Source: Thalassobacillus sp. CUG 92003
GTDB taxonomy: Bacteria > Bacillota > Bacilli > Bacillales > Halobacillaceae
NCBI RefSeq assembly: GCF_013618635.1
Contig: NZ_JABLSJ010000003.1
Location: 1-64,000 of the forward strand
Length of the DNA: 64,000 bases
Direction of reading: 5' to 3'
A program made the translations under genes and the position numbers. The notes under the pieces were generated by a model. That model did no database searches. It was not told the origin of the DNA and saw only the letters and a program-made list of their open reading frames with translations. Positions 25,462 to 34,722 of the stretch are shown in pieces (positions within the stretch are counted from its first letter, which is position 1; the number at the start of each line of letters is the position of its first letter).

Positions 25462-25693
25462 TAATGGAGTAACAACTTTCGCGTATGATTAATTCAAGCA
25501 TCTGCTCATAAAAACGTAAAAAAAGTCGGTTTTCAGCATGTTTTGGCTGGATACAAACGCTTATATCGGTTAATATGGGAGGGAGCCTGTTCTTATACAG
25601 GTACTTATTCAAATGTACACTTACTTGTCGATACAGCTGACATGCAGCTGGACGTTACCCATAAAAGATATGCAAATAAGCAGGAGGGGTTCC

Positions 25694-26491
25694 TTGTTAG
25701 AATATAAGATCCACAGCAATGTTGCCAGCAACGACCATCTCATTCTCATCCATGGAATGGGAGGAAATTCTAACATCTTCTACAGGCAAATAAAGGACTA
25801 TTCCAAACATTTTAATGTGATTACCTTGCATCTCCCCGGCCATGGTAACTCCCCGAGTTTGGAAAGTTACACAGACGGGTTTTCCTACACGGTGGTAGCA
25901 CAGGAAATTGTAAAAACAATGGACCATTTAAATATTGAACGTGCTCACTTTTTAGGAGTCTCACTTGGGACAGTCATCCTTCATCACTTATTGAAAGAAC
26001 GGCCGGAGCGCGTACAAAGTGTTATATTGGCCGCCACCATTACACGGTTTACGTTCATCTCCAAATTTTTATTTCAAATTGGAAAAATGATCAAATCCAT
26101 TACGCCACACACATGGATTTATAAGCTTTTTGCTCATATTATTATGCCAAAACCTAATCATAAAAAATCACGGGACATTTTTATCCGTGAAGCTCAAAAG
26201 ATGCGCCGAGAAGATTTTATCGGCTGGTTTAAAACCTTTGGTAAAGTTAAAACGAGTTATGATGAAGTGATCAAGCATGCAAAAGATATCCCTAAATTAT
26301 ATATTTCCGGACGGGAAGATCACTTGTTCCTCAATTCTGTTAAAGAGGATATAAAAAAAGATAAAAACGCGGTCATGCGTATAATAGAAAAATGCGGCCA
26401 TGTTTGTAATATTGAAGGATATCAGAAATTTAATGATATTACACTCGATTTTTTTAAAACGCACAGCAGAAAAATCGAACAAATTTCGTAA
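25694..26491 (+). CDS. Alpha/beta hydrolase
   Basis: 265 residues with the alpha/beta hydrolase fold: the oxyanion region LILIHGMGGNSN, LPGHGNS, the nucleophile elbow FLGVSLGTV (Ser in GVSLG), the acid in ISGREDHLF and the base in KCGHVCNIE. No lid insertion or signal peptide is obvious; a hydrophobic stretch near residues 135-160 could be a cap helix. Substrate unknown. The TTG at 25694 is preferred because AGGAGG lies 6 nt upstream. It is 38 nt before the extended SDR gene, probably an operon. Confidence 0.85.
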   Translation: MLEYKIHSNVASNDHLILIHGMGGNSNIFYRQIKDYSKHFNVITLHLPGHGNSPSLESYTDGFSYTVVAQEIVKTMDHLNIERAHFLGVSLGTVILHHLLKERPERVQSVILAATITRFTFISKFLFQIGKMIKSITPHTWIYKLFAHIIMPKPNHKKSRDIFIREAQKMRREDFIGWFKTFGKVKTSYDEVIKHAKDIPKLYISGREDHLFLNSVKEDIKKDKNAVMRIIEKCGHVCNIEGYQKFNDITLDFFKTHSRKIEQIS

Positions 26492-26529
26492 CCACAGGCG
26501 CACATGAACGAACAGCGGGAGTGAACACA

Positions 26530-27579
26530 TTGAACATTTTTTTAACGGGAGCCACCGGATTTCTCGGCGGCAAGTTAATGAAAAATTTGCTCACGGGAAC
26601 AGAGCATGAACTAATTGTCCTTGTCCGAAATGTGGAAAAGGCAGAAGCTTTAATTCAAACGTTTCCCCAAGAGCAGCAAAGCAGAATCAAACTTGTTTCA
26701 GGAAATATTACCGAACCCCATTTTGGTTTGTCCGATGATTGCGTCAAGCAATTGACCAATCAGGTTGATACGTTTTATCACGCCGCGGCGCTGGTTAAAT
26801 TCGATGCTGACTTACGGGATGAACTGTTTGCCATTAATTACGAAGGCACCAGACATGCGCTTGATTTAGCAAAAGCCTTGAATGTCAACACGTTTTTTTA
26901 CGTCAGTACCGCATACACGGTAGGAAAACACCAGCACGGTGTGGAAGCTCTCTACCCATTGGACAACGCTTACCACAATCCTTACGAAGAAAGCAAAGTA
27001 GCCTCGGAACATCTTGTTTTCGCTTATGGGAATGACATGGATGTCTCAATATTCCGCCCCTCGATCATCGTTGGAGATTCTAAAACCGGCGAAGCAGATT
27101 CCGAATTCACATTGTACGGCTTTATGCGAGCCCTTGATATCTTCAAGCGGCGAACAGCGAAAAAAGATGATGCTCATACAACCTATCGTGTCGTTGCAAA
27201 TCGAGAAGGGACATCGAATTTTGTCCCTGTCGATTACGTAGCAGATATCCTCAGTCTGGCGCTGACAAAAGCAGAGCCGAACAAAATTTATAATATCATC
27301 AACCCTGATCCTCCTAATAACATTGATATCTTAAACTTGTTCAAGCAAGCTCTCCACTTTGAGCGCCTGTCCATCGTAGAGGACACCCAGAATTATGAAT
27401 TGAGTGCAGAGGAAGAGAAGCTTAACAATATGATTGTCCCTTTTAAAGTATACTTGGCTGGCAGCATTCAGTTTGAAGATTCTAATACGCAAGAATTGAT
27501 ACGTGACTCAGACATCAACCATTTAAATTTAACCCATGAAACCGTTCGAATGATAATAAACGAATACTTTTCTGCGTAA
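26530..27579 (+). CDS. Extended SDR, thioester-reductase-like NAD(P)-binding protein
   Basis: 349 residues. It opens MNIFLTGATGFLGGKLM (nucleotide-binding TGxxGxxG) and has YHAAALVKFDAD, a catalytic YEESK within NPYEESKVASEHL and NFVPVDYVAD near the C-terminal third. This pattern is typical of thioester-reductase/fatty-acyl-CoA-reductase-like extended SDRs (NAD_binding_4 family). It could reduce acyl thioesters or act on a nucleotide-sugar or lipid; the partner alpha/beta hydrolase gene upstream suggests an acyl-ester context (inference). The TTG at 26530 has GGGAG 8 nt upstream. A terminator follows at 27625. Confidence 0.82.
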   Translation: MNIFLTGATGFLGGKLMKNLLTGTEHELIVLVRNVEKAEALIQTFPQEQQSRIKLVSGNITEPHFGLSDDCVKQLTNQVDTFYHAAALVKFDADLRDELFAINYEGTRHALDLAKALNVNTFFYVSTAYTVGKHQHGVEALYPLDNAYHNPYEESKVASEHLVFAYGNDMDVSIFRPSIIVGDSKTGEADSEFTLYGFMRALDIFKRRTAKKDDAHTTYRVVANREGTSNFVPVDYVADILSLALTKAEPNKIYNIINPDPPNNIDILNLFKQALHFERLSIVEDTQNYELSAEEEKLNNMIVPFKVYLAGSIQFEDSNTQELIRDSDINHLNLTHETVRMIINEYFSA

Positions 27580-27624
27580 TATATAGAGAAGTGGTTTCAC
27601 TTCATAAGGAACCCTCCCATTTAC

Positions 27625-27660
27625 AGCCTGAGGTATCGTTAAATCCTCAGGCTCTTATTT
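27625..27660 (+). terminator. Rho-independent terminator
   Basis: AGCCTGAGG pairs with CCTCAGGCT, followed by CTTATTTATT, after the extended SDR gene. Confidence 0.8.
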
Positions 27661-27735
27661 ATTGTCTGGATTTCCATTTTTGTTATATCATGATAGTATT
27701 AAATTGAAGCTAACTTGGAAAAGGAGTGAGCACAC

Positions 27736-28116
27736 ATGTACGAAGCCATTAATACGAATCAGGCACCAGAAGCGATCGGCCCCTACTCTCAGGCAGTAGG
27801 TTTAGGAAATCTCATCTACATCTCGGGCCAAATTCCACTTAATCCATCTACCATGAAGTTCGAATCCGCTAATGTGGAGGAACAGACCAAGCAAGTGATG
27901 AATAATATCGGTGCCATTTTAAGTGAAGCCGGGCTGACCTATAAACATATAGTGAAAACGAACATTTACCTGGACTCCATGGACGATTTCGCCACGGTAA
28001 ATGATGTATATGCCAGCTACTTAAGCGAGCCCTACCCTGCGCGGGCTGCTATTGAAGTCAGCAAGCTTCCAAAAGACGCCAAAGTCGAGATTGAAGCAGT
28101 AGCCGTCAAATCTTAG
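27736..28116 (+). CDS. RidA-family reactive enamine/imine deaminase
   Basis: 126 residues, the usual length of RidA (YjgF/YER057c/UK114). Conserved elements include APEAIGPYSQAV at the start, LIYISGQIPLNP, the KTNIYLDSMDDFATVNDVY segment (the N-terminal side of the ligand pocket) and the closing YPARAAIEVSKLPKDAKVEIEAVAV with the active Arg. RidA hydrolyses 2-aminoacrylate and related imines released by PLP enzymes, protecting metabolism. It is a single gene with AAAAGGAG upstream and its own terminator. Confidence 0.95.
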   Translation: MYEAINTNQAPEAIGPYSQAVGLGNLIYISGQIPLNPSTMKFESANVEEQTKQVMNNIGAILSEAGLTYKHIVKTNIYLDSMDDFATVNDVYASYLSEPYPARAAIEVSKLPKDAKVEIEAVAVKS

Positions 28117-28156
28117 TCTGCAAACGTGGAATCAGTCACACTATGTATGTGAAAAC

Positions 28157-28192
28157 AACCGCTTGGATTATTAACATCCAAGCGGTTTGTTT
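28157..28192 (+). terminator. Rho-independent terminator of ridA
   Basis: AACCGCTTGGAT pairs perfectly with ATCCAAGCGGTT, followed by TGTTTATG. Confidence 0.85.
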
Positions 28193-28199
28193 ATGCCCT

Positions 28200-28343
28200 T
28201 GTAGCAGAATCTGCTTGCAGTTAAGTTCGCCGCGTTATGCGTCATGTTGGCAAGATTTGTAGGCAAGTTCGCGATTTTATGATCGACTTCAGCTCATTTG
28301 CAAGCAACTTTCAGCTCTTTCCAAGCAACTTGCTCAAATCGAG
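28200..28343. repeat. Degenerate repeat-like intergenic sequence
   Basis: On the minus strand this stretch shows loose repeats of about 21 nt: GAGCAAGTTGCTTGGAAA, GAGCTGAAAGTTGCTTGC and GAGCTGAAGTCGATC. It lies between the terminators of ridA and of the ABC permease gene and has no credible gene. Its texture matches the region at 10620-10850. Confidence 0.4.
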
Positions 28344-28380
28344 CCCAAAAAGAGGGCGAATCATATCGCGATTCGCCCCC
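28344..28380 (-). terminator. Rho-independent terminator of the ABC permease gene
   Basis: On the minus strand GGGGGCGAAT pairs with ATTCGCCCTC, followed by TTTTTGGG. Confidence 0.82.
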
Positions 28381-28397
28381 TTTATCAGTTATCCCCA

Positions 28398-29783
28398 TTA
28401 TATATCGCGTCGCAACGCTTGCAGCACATCGATACGCGTGGCTTTTCGAGCTGGCTTCAATCCAGATAACATAGCTACCCCGATGCTCAGCAAAACACAC
28501 AGCAGCGCGAGGTACCCTGGAATATAAGACAGTTGAATCGCTCGGTCCAGCGTTTCACCAAATACTTGCTGGATGATAAGCGGAAAAGCCTGGTTGACGA
28601 TGGCGCTGATGACATAAGCCGCCGCTACGCCCACTATTGCCCCGATCAGGCCGATATACCCACTCTCTAATAAAAAGATACTGCGGATCATGCGCGGATG
28701 GCCGCCGATCGCTTTCATCACCCCAATATCCTGCGTCCGCTCTGTAACGGCCATGGACATCGTGTTATATATGCCGATTGAGGCAATCAACAAAGCAATG
28801 ATGCCCACAAATACGAGACCCGTTTTGACTACGGCGAAAACCAAATTGATTTGATCTAATTCTTCTGTAACGGAATAGATCATGTAACCATCGTTTTTCA
28901 ATTCAGCCGAAATGTCCTTGACTTCTTCCATGGTGCTCGCAATGACTTTGACTTCCTGAAAAACCTCGCCTTGATCATTTGTTTTTACTTTCTCTACTTG
29001 TTCTTCTGTCATTTCTGGCGCCAACGTCTGCCCCAACGGTGTCCCCGTAAATGCCTCAATCTGAGAAAGGACCGCTTGCGAGATAAAGATGCTTTTATCT
29101 TGCTGCCAGTCGCGAGCAGGCTCCTCCATTATGCCGCTTACTTCAAGCGCGATCGTTTTCTCTTGGAGTTCCCCATCCTCGTACTGTTGCACCTTATAGT
29201 GAAGTTCTTCGCCAATCACGTCCCGGGAGCCTTCATAGGCGTACTTTTCTTTTATTTCCCCATCTTGATTATAAAGCTGCTCATCAGGGATGGGCTCACC
29301 GGTTTCGGGCGATTCATGTAAGGCTTCTACCATATCAGAACCGATGATAATTTCATTGTCGGCTTCAGGCATGCGCCCCTCATCGAGTGTTAAACCGGAT
29401 TCTACTTCCGATGGAAAATGGACTGCCTGTACGCCTAAATCAGCCACATGATCGTTATATTCAATAAACCCATCATTTCGGACAATCTGTTTTCGGGATA
29501 CAGCCCGAACATCTTCGTACTGTTCTAATTTTTCGATGTCTTGTGCAGTAATCCCTCGAGGCGCCCCTTCTTCAACTTGTTCTTTTCCATTCACCGAAAT
29601 TTCAGTGACTGTACGATCCTGCATGATGTCATTGACAATAAAGCGTTGCGCTCCAAATCCCACCGAAGCCAATACAATCAGAAACGCACACCCCATGGCT
29701 GTGGCCAGTATCGTCATAAAAACACGGGACTTATTCTTCTTCATATTTTGACGAATGAACCCTAAGCGGTCTTTAAACCTCAT
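28398..29783 (-). CDS. MacB/FtsX-type ABC transporter permease
   Basis: 461 residues. One N-terminal membrane segment (about residues 22-44) is followed by a large extracellular domain (MacB-like periplasmic core domain, acidic, about 50-310) and three C-terminal membrane segments containing the FtsX signature TERTQDIGVMKAIGG. Such permeases work with a LolD-type ATPase in export, peptide resistance or envelope stress rather than classic import. Start at 29783 is supported by GAGGAGG 6 nt upstream and overlaps the ATPase gene by 11 nt, indicating translational coupling. It is followed by a terminator at 28344. Confidence 0.9.
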   Translation of the reverse strand: MRFKDRLGFIRQNMKKNKSRVFMTILATAMGCAFLIVLASVGFGAQRFIVNDIMQDRTVTEISVNGKEQVEEGAPRGITAQDIEKLEQYEDVRAVSRKQIVRNDGFIEYNDHVADLGVQAVHFPSEVESGLTLDEGRMPEADNEIIIGSDMVEALHESPETGEPIPDEQLYNQDGEIKEKYAYEGSRDVIGEELHYKVQQYEDGELQEKTIALEVSGIMEEPARDWQQDKSIFISQAVLSQIEAFTGTPLGQTLAPEMTEEQVEKVKTNDQGEVFQEVKVIASTMEEVKDISAELKNDGYMIYSVTEELDQINLVFAVVKTGLVFVGIIALLIASIGIYNTMSMAVTERTQDIGVMKAIGGHPRMIRSIFLLESGYIGLIGAIVGVAAAYVISAIVNQAFPLIIQQVFGETLDRAIQLSYIPGYLALLCVLLSIGVAMLSGLKPARKATRIDVLQALRRDI

Positions 29784-30477
29784 GAGATGCCTCCTCTTCT
29801 CCATTAACAATGTGGCCGTCCTCTAGATGAATCGTACGGTCAGCAATTGAAGCCACGACTTCATCATGTGTAATGATGACAAACGTGATGTTCTCTTCCT
29901 GATTAAGCTGTTTTATGAACGTCAGTAATTCCTGCTCCGTTTCCATATCCAGGCTCCCCGTAGGTTCGTCTGCCAAAATAATAGGGGGATTCATAATAAG
30001 AGCACGTGCTACCGAAACGCGCTGCTGCTGACCACCGGACAACTCAGACGGATAATGGGCTTCATAACCGTGTAAATTTACACGCTGAAACATAGCTTCG
30101 ACAGCTTGCTGACGCTCTTTCTCAGCCATCCCATTCATGACCAATGGCAACTCCACATTTTGATAGGCGGTCATACTGGGAATCAGTTGAAAGCTTTGAA
30201 AAATAAACCCAAGATGTGCCGCGCGGAAATCTGCCCACTGCGCTTCAGAAAAATGCGTGACTTCTTCTCCTTTTATGCTGACTTCCCCGCTCGTCGGTTT
30301 AATATAGCCGCTCAGCAAATTCAACAGCGTCGATTTCCCTGAACCGCTGCGTCCTACGACCGACACAATTTCCCCTTCATCGATGGTGAGATTAATCTGC
30401 TTAAGTACGGGCACCTCCTGTCGTTTATTTTTCTTACCAATAAAAAATGAATGATTCAACTGATTAACTTCAATCAT
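29773..30477 (-). CDS. MacB/LolD-type ABC transporter ATPase
   Basis: 234 residues, one nucleotide-binding domain: Walker [11 protein letters not shown]-loop [22 protein letters not shown] (typical MacB/LolD wording), signature LSGGQQQR, Walker [14 protein letters not shown] and the switch His in FVIITHDE. It drives the permease encoded by the overlapping downstream gene. The ATG at 30477 follows AGGAGG at 7 nt; an upstream in-frame start is less likely. The pair is divergent from the RND pump gene at 30810, raising the possibility of a shared envelope-stress role (inference). Confidence 0.92.
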   Translation of the reverse strand: MIEVNQLNHSFFIGKKNKRQEVPVLKQINLTIDEGEIVSVVGRSGSGKSTLLNLLSGYIKPTSGEVSIKGEEVTHFSEAQWADFRAAHLGFIFQSFQLIPSMTAYQNVELPLVMNGMAEKERQQAVEAMFQRVNLHGYEAHYPSELSGGQQQRVSVARALIMNPPIILADEPTGSLDMETEQELLTFIKQLNQEENITFVIITHDEVVASIADRTIHLEDGHIVNGEEEASHEV

Positions 30478-30809
30478 CAGGACCCCTCCTTGTTTCGATT
30501 CCACCTTATAGACGACACGCAACCAGATACCCCTTCGCTAAACGTGAATATTTTTCACCTTTCTTTCACGACGCCTAACGTCTAAAAGAACGAGCACCCT
30601 CATATATAAGTCTGTGGTCTTACATAAGTTACATCTCCAGATCAATCCAAAACTTAAGGTTAACATTTATGATAGAAAATAGAATGACTTGTAAAAGAAT
30701 TGCTATAAATTAATTCTATCGAAACCTTTACGTTTGCATAGTCGTACATACAAAGGTGGTGAAACCAGAACGTTCATAAGTATTATTTTTTGAATATGGG
30801 GGGATTTAA
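30478..30809. promoter_or_regulatory. Divergent promoter region, ABC exporter / RND pump
   Basis: This 332-nt gap carries no gene. Toward the RND pump an extended -10, TGCTATAAAT, lies at 30701-30710 without a clear -35. It sits within a loose inverted repeat (GATAGAA at 30671 and TTCTATC at 30714) that could bind a regulator. On the other side GACGCCTAACGTC near 30570 is a short inverted repeat. No regulator gene is adjacent. Confidence 0.4.
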
Positions 30810-33800
30810 ATGGGTTGGTTACGTTTTATCGTAAGAAGAAAAATTTTAGTGGGTTTAATGGTCATGCTCATCGTGATCTTAGGAAGTTACGGACTTTTGA
30901 AGTTAGATAAAGAGCTGATGCCGCCTGTACAAATGGACGGTGCTTACGCCTCCATCCAAGCCGGTGAAATGCCGGCCATTGAAGTGGAACGACAGATTAC
31001 AGCGCCTATTGAAAACAAGCTCCAAGGGATTGAAGGCGTGGAAGACATTAACACGACCACCACTGTCGGGCACAGCTCATTTCAATTAACATTTGCAAGT
31101 GGTGAAGGAGACGATGTGTTTCCTGAAGTGGAGTCCATCATCAATTCCTCTTCATCTGAAATCGAAGCGATCGATCATATCGAAGCAGGCCAATACGGTA
31201 CAACGCAAAGCTATGAATTTTTCATGGACGTCTCCGGCGGTGATATGGACCACATGACTGCTTTTGCTAAAGATGTACTAGAGCCTCGGTTGGAAGGTTT
31301 GCCAGAAGTCCGAGATGTTCAGGTTGACGGCGCGCTTGAACATGAGGTCGCGATAGAATTCGATCGAGATGAATTAGCAGATCGCAACCTGGACGCTAAT
31401 CAGGTGATTGCCGCGATTCAAGAGCAAAACACAGAAGCGACGCTCGGGGAATTAAGCGATGATCAAGCATCTCCTTCCCTTCGTTGGAACACACCATTCA
31501 ACGATGTCGCGGATATCAAAGCGATGGCCATTCCAACCGCAAATGGTTTTGTAGACTTGAATGACATTGCCGACGTGACCCTTCAGCCGTTAGAAAATTC
31601 CTCTTATGTGTGGAAAAATGGAACGAAGGATTTCATGTTCATCCAGGTGGGGCGCGTGTCGGACGCTACCCAAATTGAAATGGCTGAGTCGGTACGAGCG
31701 GAAGTGCAAGCCATCCGTGATGAAGGATTAGTCGATAACTTTGAATTAAATGAAATGGTGGCTCAAGCCGACTATGTCGAACAATCCGTAAATAGCGTCA
31801 CTAAAAACATCATTATCGGCGGGATCATAGCTGTCATCATCCTCCTGTTGTTTTTACGCAACCTGCGGGCTACATTTATTATCGGACTCGCCATCCCAAC
31901 ATCGATATTGCTCACCTTTGCTTCAATGTGGTTATTCGATTACAGCTTCAATATGTTAACACTCATCGGACTGGGCCTCGGCATCGGGATGATGGTAGAT
32001 TCATCTATCGTCATATTGGAATCCATTTATCGAAAGCGCGAGCAAGGCTTGGCAAAATTCAATGCAGTTATGGAAGGCACCAGAGAAGTTATGACCGCAG
32101 TCATTGCCTCCATGCTCACCACGATTGTCGTGTTTCTCCCAATCGGTCTGCTTGGCGGGGAGACAGCCGACTTCATGATTATGCTCTCTGTGGTCGTGGC
32201 CATTACACTCATCAGTTCTGTTATCGTGTCCTTTACGTTGATTCCAACACTAGCTGAACGAATTCTAAAGTATCGCGAGCCGAAAAAAGCCAAACGCGAG
32301 GGGGCAATCTTACGAAAATACAGCAGTCTCATCGCTTGGACGGTTAGGAAGAAGCGCCACAGTCTTGCTGTCATTACGATTTTTTTCCTCATGTTCGCGG
32401 GCTCATTAACGTTGATTAACAAAATTCCCATGACTATCATGCCTGATGTTTTTAACCGCTATGCTGAAGTGATGGTTGATTTAGAAACAGGCGTATCGAC
32501 TGAGGATAAAGAAGCTGCTGTAGAAGCGATCACTGAATCTCTTGAAGATATTCAGGATGTGGAATCGAGCTACGTTATCGATGATGGCAGTATGTTCTAC
32601 ACATTGATCAATATGACAAAAGAGGACGACATAACGCGAGAACAAGATGACATCAATGATGACATCTTCACTTCTCTTCGTGATCTTCAGGATTCTCACC
32701 CAATCACAAGTGTGCAAAGTGTCATGTCGGGCGGCGGGGGGAACCCCGTTCAAGTAACCCTTTCGGGGGAAAACTTCGAGGAACTTCAATCGCTTTCCGA
32801 TGCGTTCACCGACGAACTTAATGAGGTGGAAGGCATCGTAGGTGTTAACAATTCAATCGAACGCACCTCGATCGAACAAGAAATTTCGTTAAACGAAGGT
32901 AACATCGAAGAAGCTGGACTCTCGCAAACACAAATAAGGCAATTTATTGCGCAAGCCTTTCTGAATCAGCCACTAGGTAACATGGTTGAAGGAGACAATG
33001 TGCCCCTTTCGGTCAGATGGGAGGAAAAAACGGCAACGCGAGATGATTTGATGGACTTAACCATTCCGACTGCAGAGGGTGAGCAGCCACTATCGGATTT
33101 CATAGAGCTCACTGAAGTCGATATACCAAATGAAATTACCCGAACCGATGGCGAACGCTTTGTCACGATTTCCGCTGATATTGAAGAACGGGATCTCGGA
33201 ACCATCAACCGGGATGTCCAAACGGTAATTGACGATTTCGAAACGCCGACAGGTTATGAATTATCGGTCTCTGGCGATCTTGAACAACAGCAGGAACTGA
33301 TCCAAGACATGCTCATGATTCTGGGGATAGCGATCTTCCTGGTTTATCTCGTCATGGCCGTCCAATTTAATCATTTGGCTCATCCTTTGATCGTAATGTC
33401 TGTCATCCCGATGACCATTGTCGGTGTACTGCTCGGGTTGTTCATCACCCAGAGAGAATTGAGCGTCATGTCAGCGATGGGGATTGTGATGCTGATAGGT
33501 ATTGTGTTAAATAACGCCATACTGTTCATAGATCGGACCAATCAACTTCGTAAAGAAAACTATTCCATAGAAGGCGCCTTGATTGAAGCCGGTAAAAACC
33601 GGATCCGTCCGATATTTATGACCAGTCTGACAACAGCAGGCGGAATGCTGCCGCTAGCCCTTGCGACAGGTTCAACAGGAAGTTACCAGGCACCGATGGC
33701 GACCGTCATCATATCAGGTTTGTTATTTGCAACGGTCATTACCTTGCTTCTCATTCCAGCTGTCTATCGCTTATTCTCTAAAGCGAACTTCAAATTTTGG

Positions 33801-33863
33801 ACGTATCGAAAAAAACGACGTTCAAAACACAGCGAAAACGAAGAAACGGAAGCCACAGGATAA
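30810..33863 (+). CDS. RND-family efflux transporter (SwrC-like)
   Basis: 1017 residues of the AcrB/HAE1 superfamily, close in length and style to B. subtilis SwrC (surfactin export and self-resistance). One N-terminal membrane helix, a first extracellular porter domain (about 35-330), a six-helix block with GIAVPTSILLTF-like wording and the intramembrane GIGMMVDSSIVILESIYRK, a second porter domain (about 550-830) and a second six-helix block with SAMGIVMLIGIVLNNAILFIDR. The membrane Asp residues typical of proton relay are present (MVDSS). The porter domains are strongly acidic, consistent with a halophile. No membrane-fusion or outer-membrane partner gene is adjacent, as expected in a Gram-positive. 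GGGGGA precedes the ATG. Confidence 0.92.
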   Translation: MGWLRFIVRRKILVGLMVMLIVILGSYGLLKLDKELMPPVQMDGAYASIQAGEMPAIEVERQITAPIENKLQGIEGVEDINTTTTVGHSSFQLTFASGEGDDVFPEVESIINSSSSEIEAIDHIEAGQYGTTQSYEFFMDVSGGDMDHMTAFAKDVLEPRLEGLPEVRDVQVDGALEHEVAIEFDRDELADRNLDANQVIAAIQEQNTEATLGELSDDQASPSLRWNTPFNDVADIKAMAIPTANGFVDLNDIADVTLQPLENSSYVWKNGTKDFMFIQVGRVSDATQIEMAESVRAEVQAIRDEGLVDNFELNEMVAQADYVEQSVNSVTKNIIIGGIIAVIILLLFLRNLRATFIIGLAIPTSILLTFASMWLFDYSFNMLTLIGLGLGIGMMVDSSIVILESIYRKREQGLAKFNAVMEGTREVMTAVIASMLTTIVVFLPIGLLGGETADFMIMLSVVVAITLISSVIVSFTLIPTLAERILKYREPKKAKREGAILRKYSSLIAWTVRKKRHSLAVITIFFLMFAGSLTLINKIPMTIMPDVFNRYAEVMVDLETGVSTEDKEAAVEAITESLEDIQDVESSYVIDDGSMFYTLINMTKEDDITREQDDINDDIFTSLRDLQDSHPITSVQSVMSGGGGNPVQVTLSGENFEELQSLSDAFTDELNEVEGIVGVNNSIERTSIEQEISLNEGNIEEAGLSQTQIRQFIAQAFLNQPLGNMVEGDNVPLSVRWEEKTATRDDLMDLTIPTAEGEQPLSDFIELTEVDIPNEITRTDGERFVTISADIEERDLGTINRDVQTVIDDFETPTGYELSVSGDLEQQQELIQDMLMILGIAIFLVYLVMAVQFNHLAHPLIVMSVIPMTIVGVLLGLFITQRELSVMSAMGIVMLIGIVLNNAILFIDRTNQLRKENYSIEGALIEAGKNRIRPIFMTSLTTAGGMLPLALATGSTGSYQAPMATVIISGLLFATVITLLLIPAVYRLFSKANFKFWTYRKKRRSKHSENEETEATG

Positions 33864-33877
33864 ACTGCTCATTAAAA

Positions 33878-33925
33878 ACCTCCCTGATCCGAATGAGTCG
33901 GATTAGGGAGGTTATTTTTTTTTGA
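33878..33925. terminator. Bidirectional terminator
   Basis: AACCTCCCTGATCCGA pairs with TCGGATTAGGGAGGTT and is followed by ATTTTTTTTTT. It serves the RND pump gene on the plus strand and the SDR gene (ending 33931) on the minus strand. Confidence 0.9.
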
Positions 33926-33930
33926 AGTAT

Positions 33931-34722
33931 TTACAGGGCTTTGACTAACCCACCATCAACAACGAAAGCTTGCCCGGTCATGTACGTATTGCTCCCTGAA
34001 GCAAGGAAAACGAGTGTTTTGGCAAATTCGGCCGGTTCACCATAACGTCCGATTGGAATCGCTTGTTCAGCCTTCTCTCTCACCTGCTCTGTGGAGAGAT
34101 TCATCTTCTCAGCCTGAGATGCATCAAGCTGAGCAACCCGGTCAGTTGCAATCTTACCCGGTCCGACTGTGTTAATCAAAATATTGTAGGGAGCTAATTC
34201 CTGGGAAAGACTTTTGGCCAACCCGACTATACCTGCGCGATACGTGTTCGATAAAATCAAATTGTCCAATGTCTGCTGAATCGAAGACGACGCGATGTTC
34301 ACGATCTTCCCTTCCTTCTGTGCTTTCATGTAAGGCAGAACAGCTCTAATTGCCCGGATGAAACTCAATAAGTTGAGTTCAAAAGCCTGTTGCCAATCTT
34401 CGTCAGTAAAATCCTCAAATGTCCCAGCCGGCGGACCGCCTGCATTGTTAATCAAAACATCAACCTTCCCGTTCCAATCCACTGCTTTTTGGACAAGGCT
34501 GTTGATGCGCTCAGGCTTAGTGATATCACATACGTGGTAATCCACTTGCTTATTGCCAGTCATGTGAATAATCTCTGAGGCCGTCTGTTTCAGCTCTGCT
34601 TCATCTCGACTAGAAATTAAAACATGAGCTCCTTCACGTGCAAATTCTGCAGCCGTCGCTTTTCCAAGGCCTTTACTCGAGGCCATGACAATCACCGATT
34701 TGCCCTTAAGTTGAACGTCCAT
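33931..34722 (-). CDS. Atypical SDR-family oxidoreductase (YvrD-like)
   Basis: 263 residues with the classical SDR Rossmann fold: a modified cofactor loop MASSKGLGKA, NNAGG and VNIASSS (catalytic Ser region), ending AFVVDGGL. The catalytic YxxxK is not intact: in LSNTYRAGIVGLAK the position four after Tyr is Ile, not Lys. This is a feature of a known divergent subgroup that includes B. subtilis YvrD, so its enzymatic activity is uncertain. It overlaps the phosphotransferase gene by 17 nt and is the last of a five-gene minus-strand run. GGAAGGGATGAGG precedes the ATG. Confidence 0.88.
   Translation of the reverse strand: MDVQLKGKSVIVMASSKGLGKATAAEFAREGAHVLISSRDEAELKQTASEIIHMTGNKQVDYHVCDITKPERINSLVQKAVDWNGKVDVLINNAGGPPAGTFEDFTDEDWQQAFELNLLSFIRAIRAVLPYMKAQKEGKIVNIASSSIQQTLDNLILSNTYRAGIVGLAKSLSQELAPYNILINTVGPGKIATDRVAQLDASQAEKMNLSTEQVREKAEQAIPIGRYGEPAEFAKTLVFLASGSNTYMTGQAFVVDGGLVKAL

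Noticed and set aside
28237-28527. A 96-codon plus-strand open frame after ridA
   Set aside because: It crosses a terminator and runs antisense into the ABC permease gene, with no ribosome binding site.
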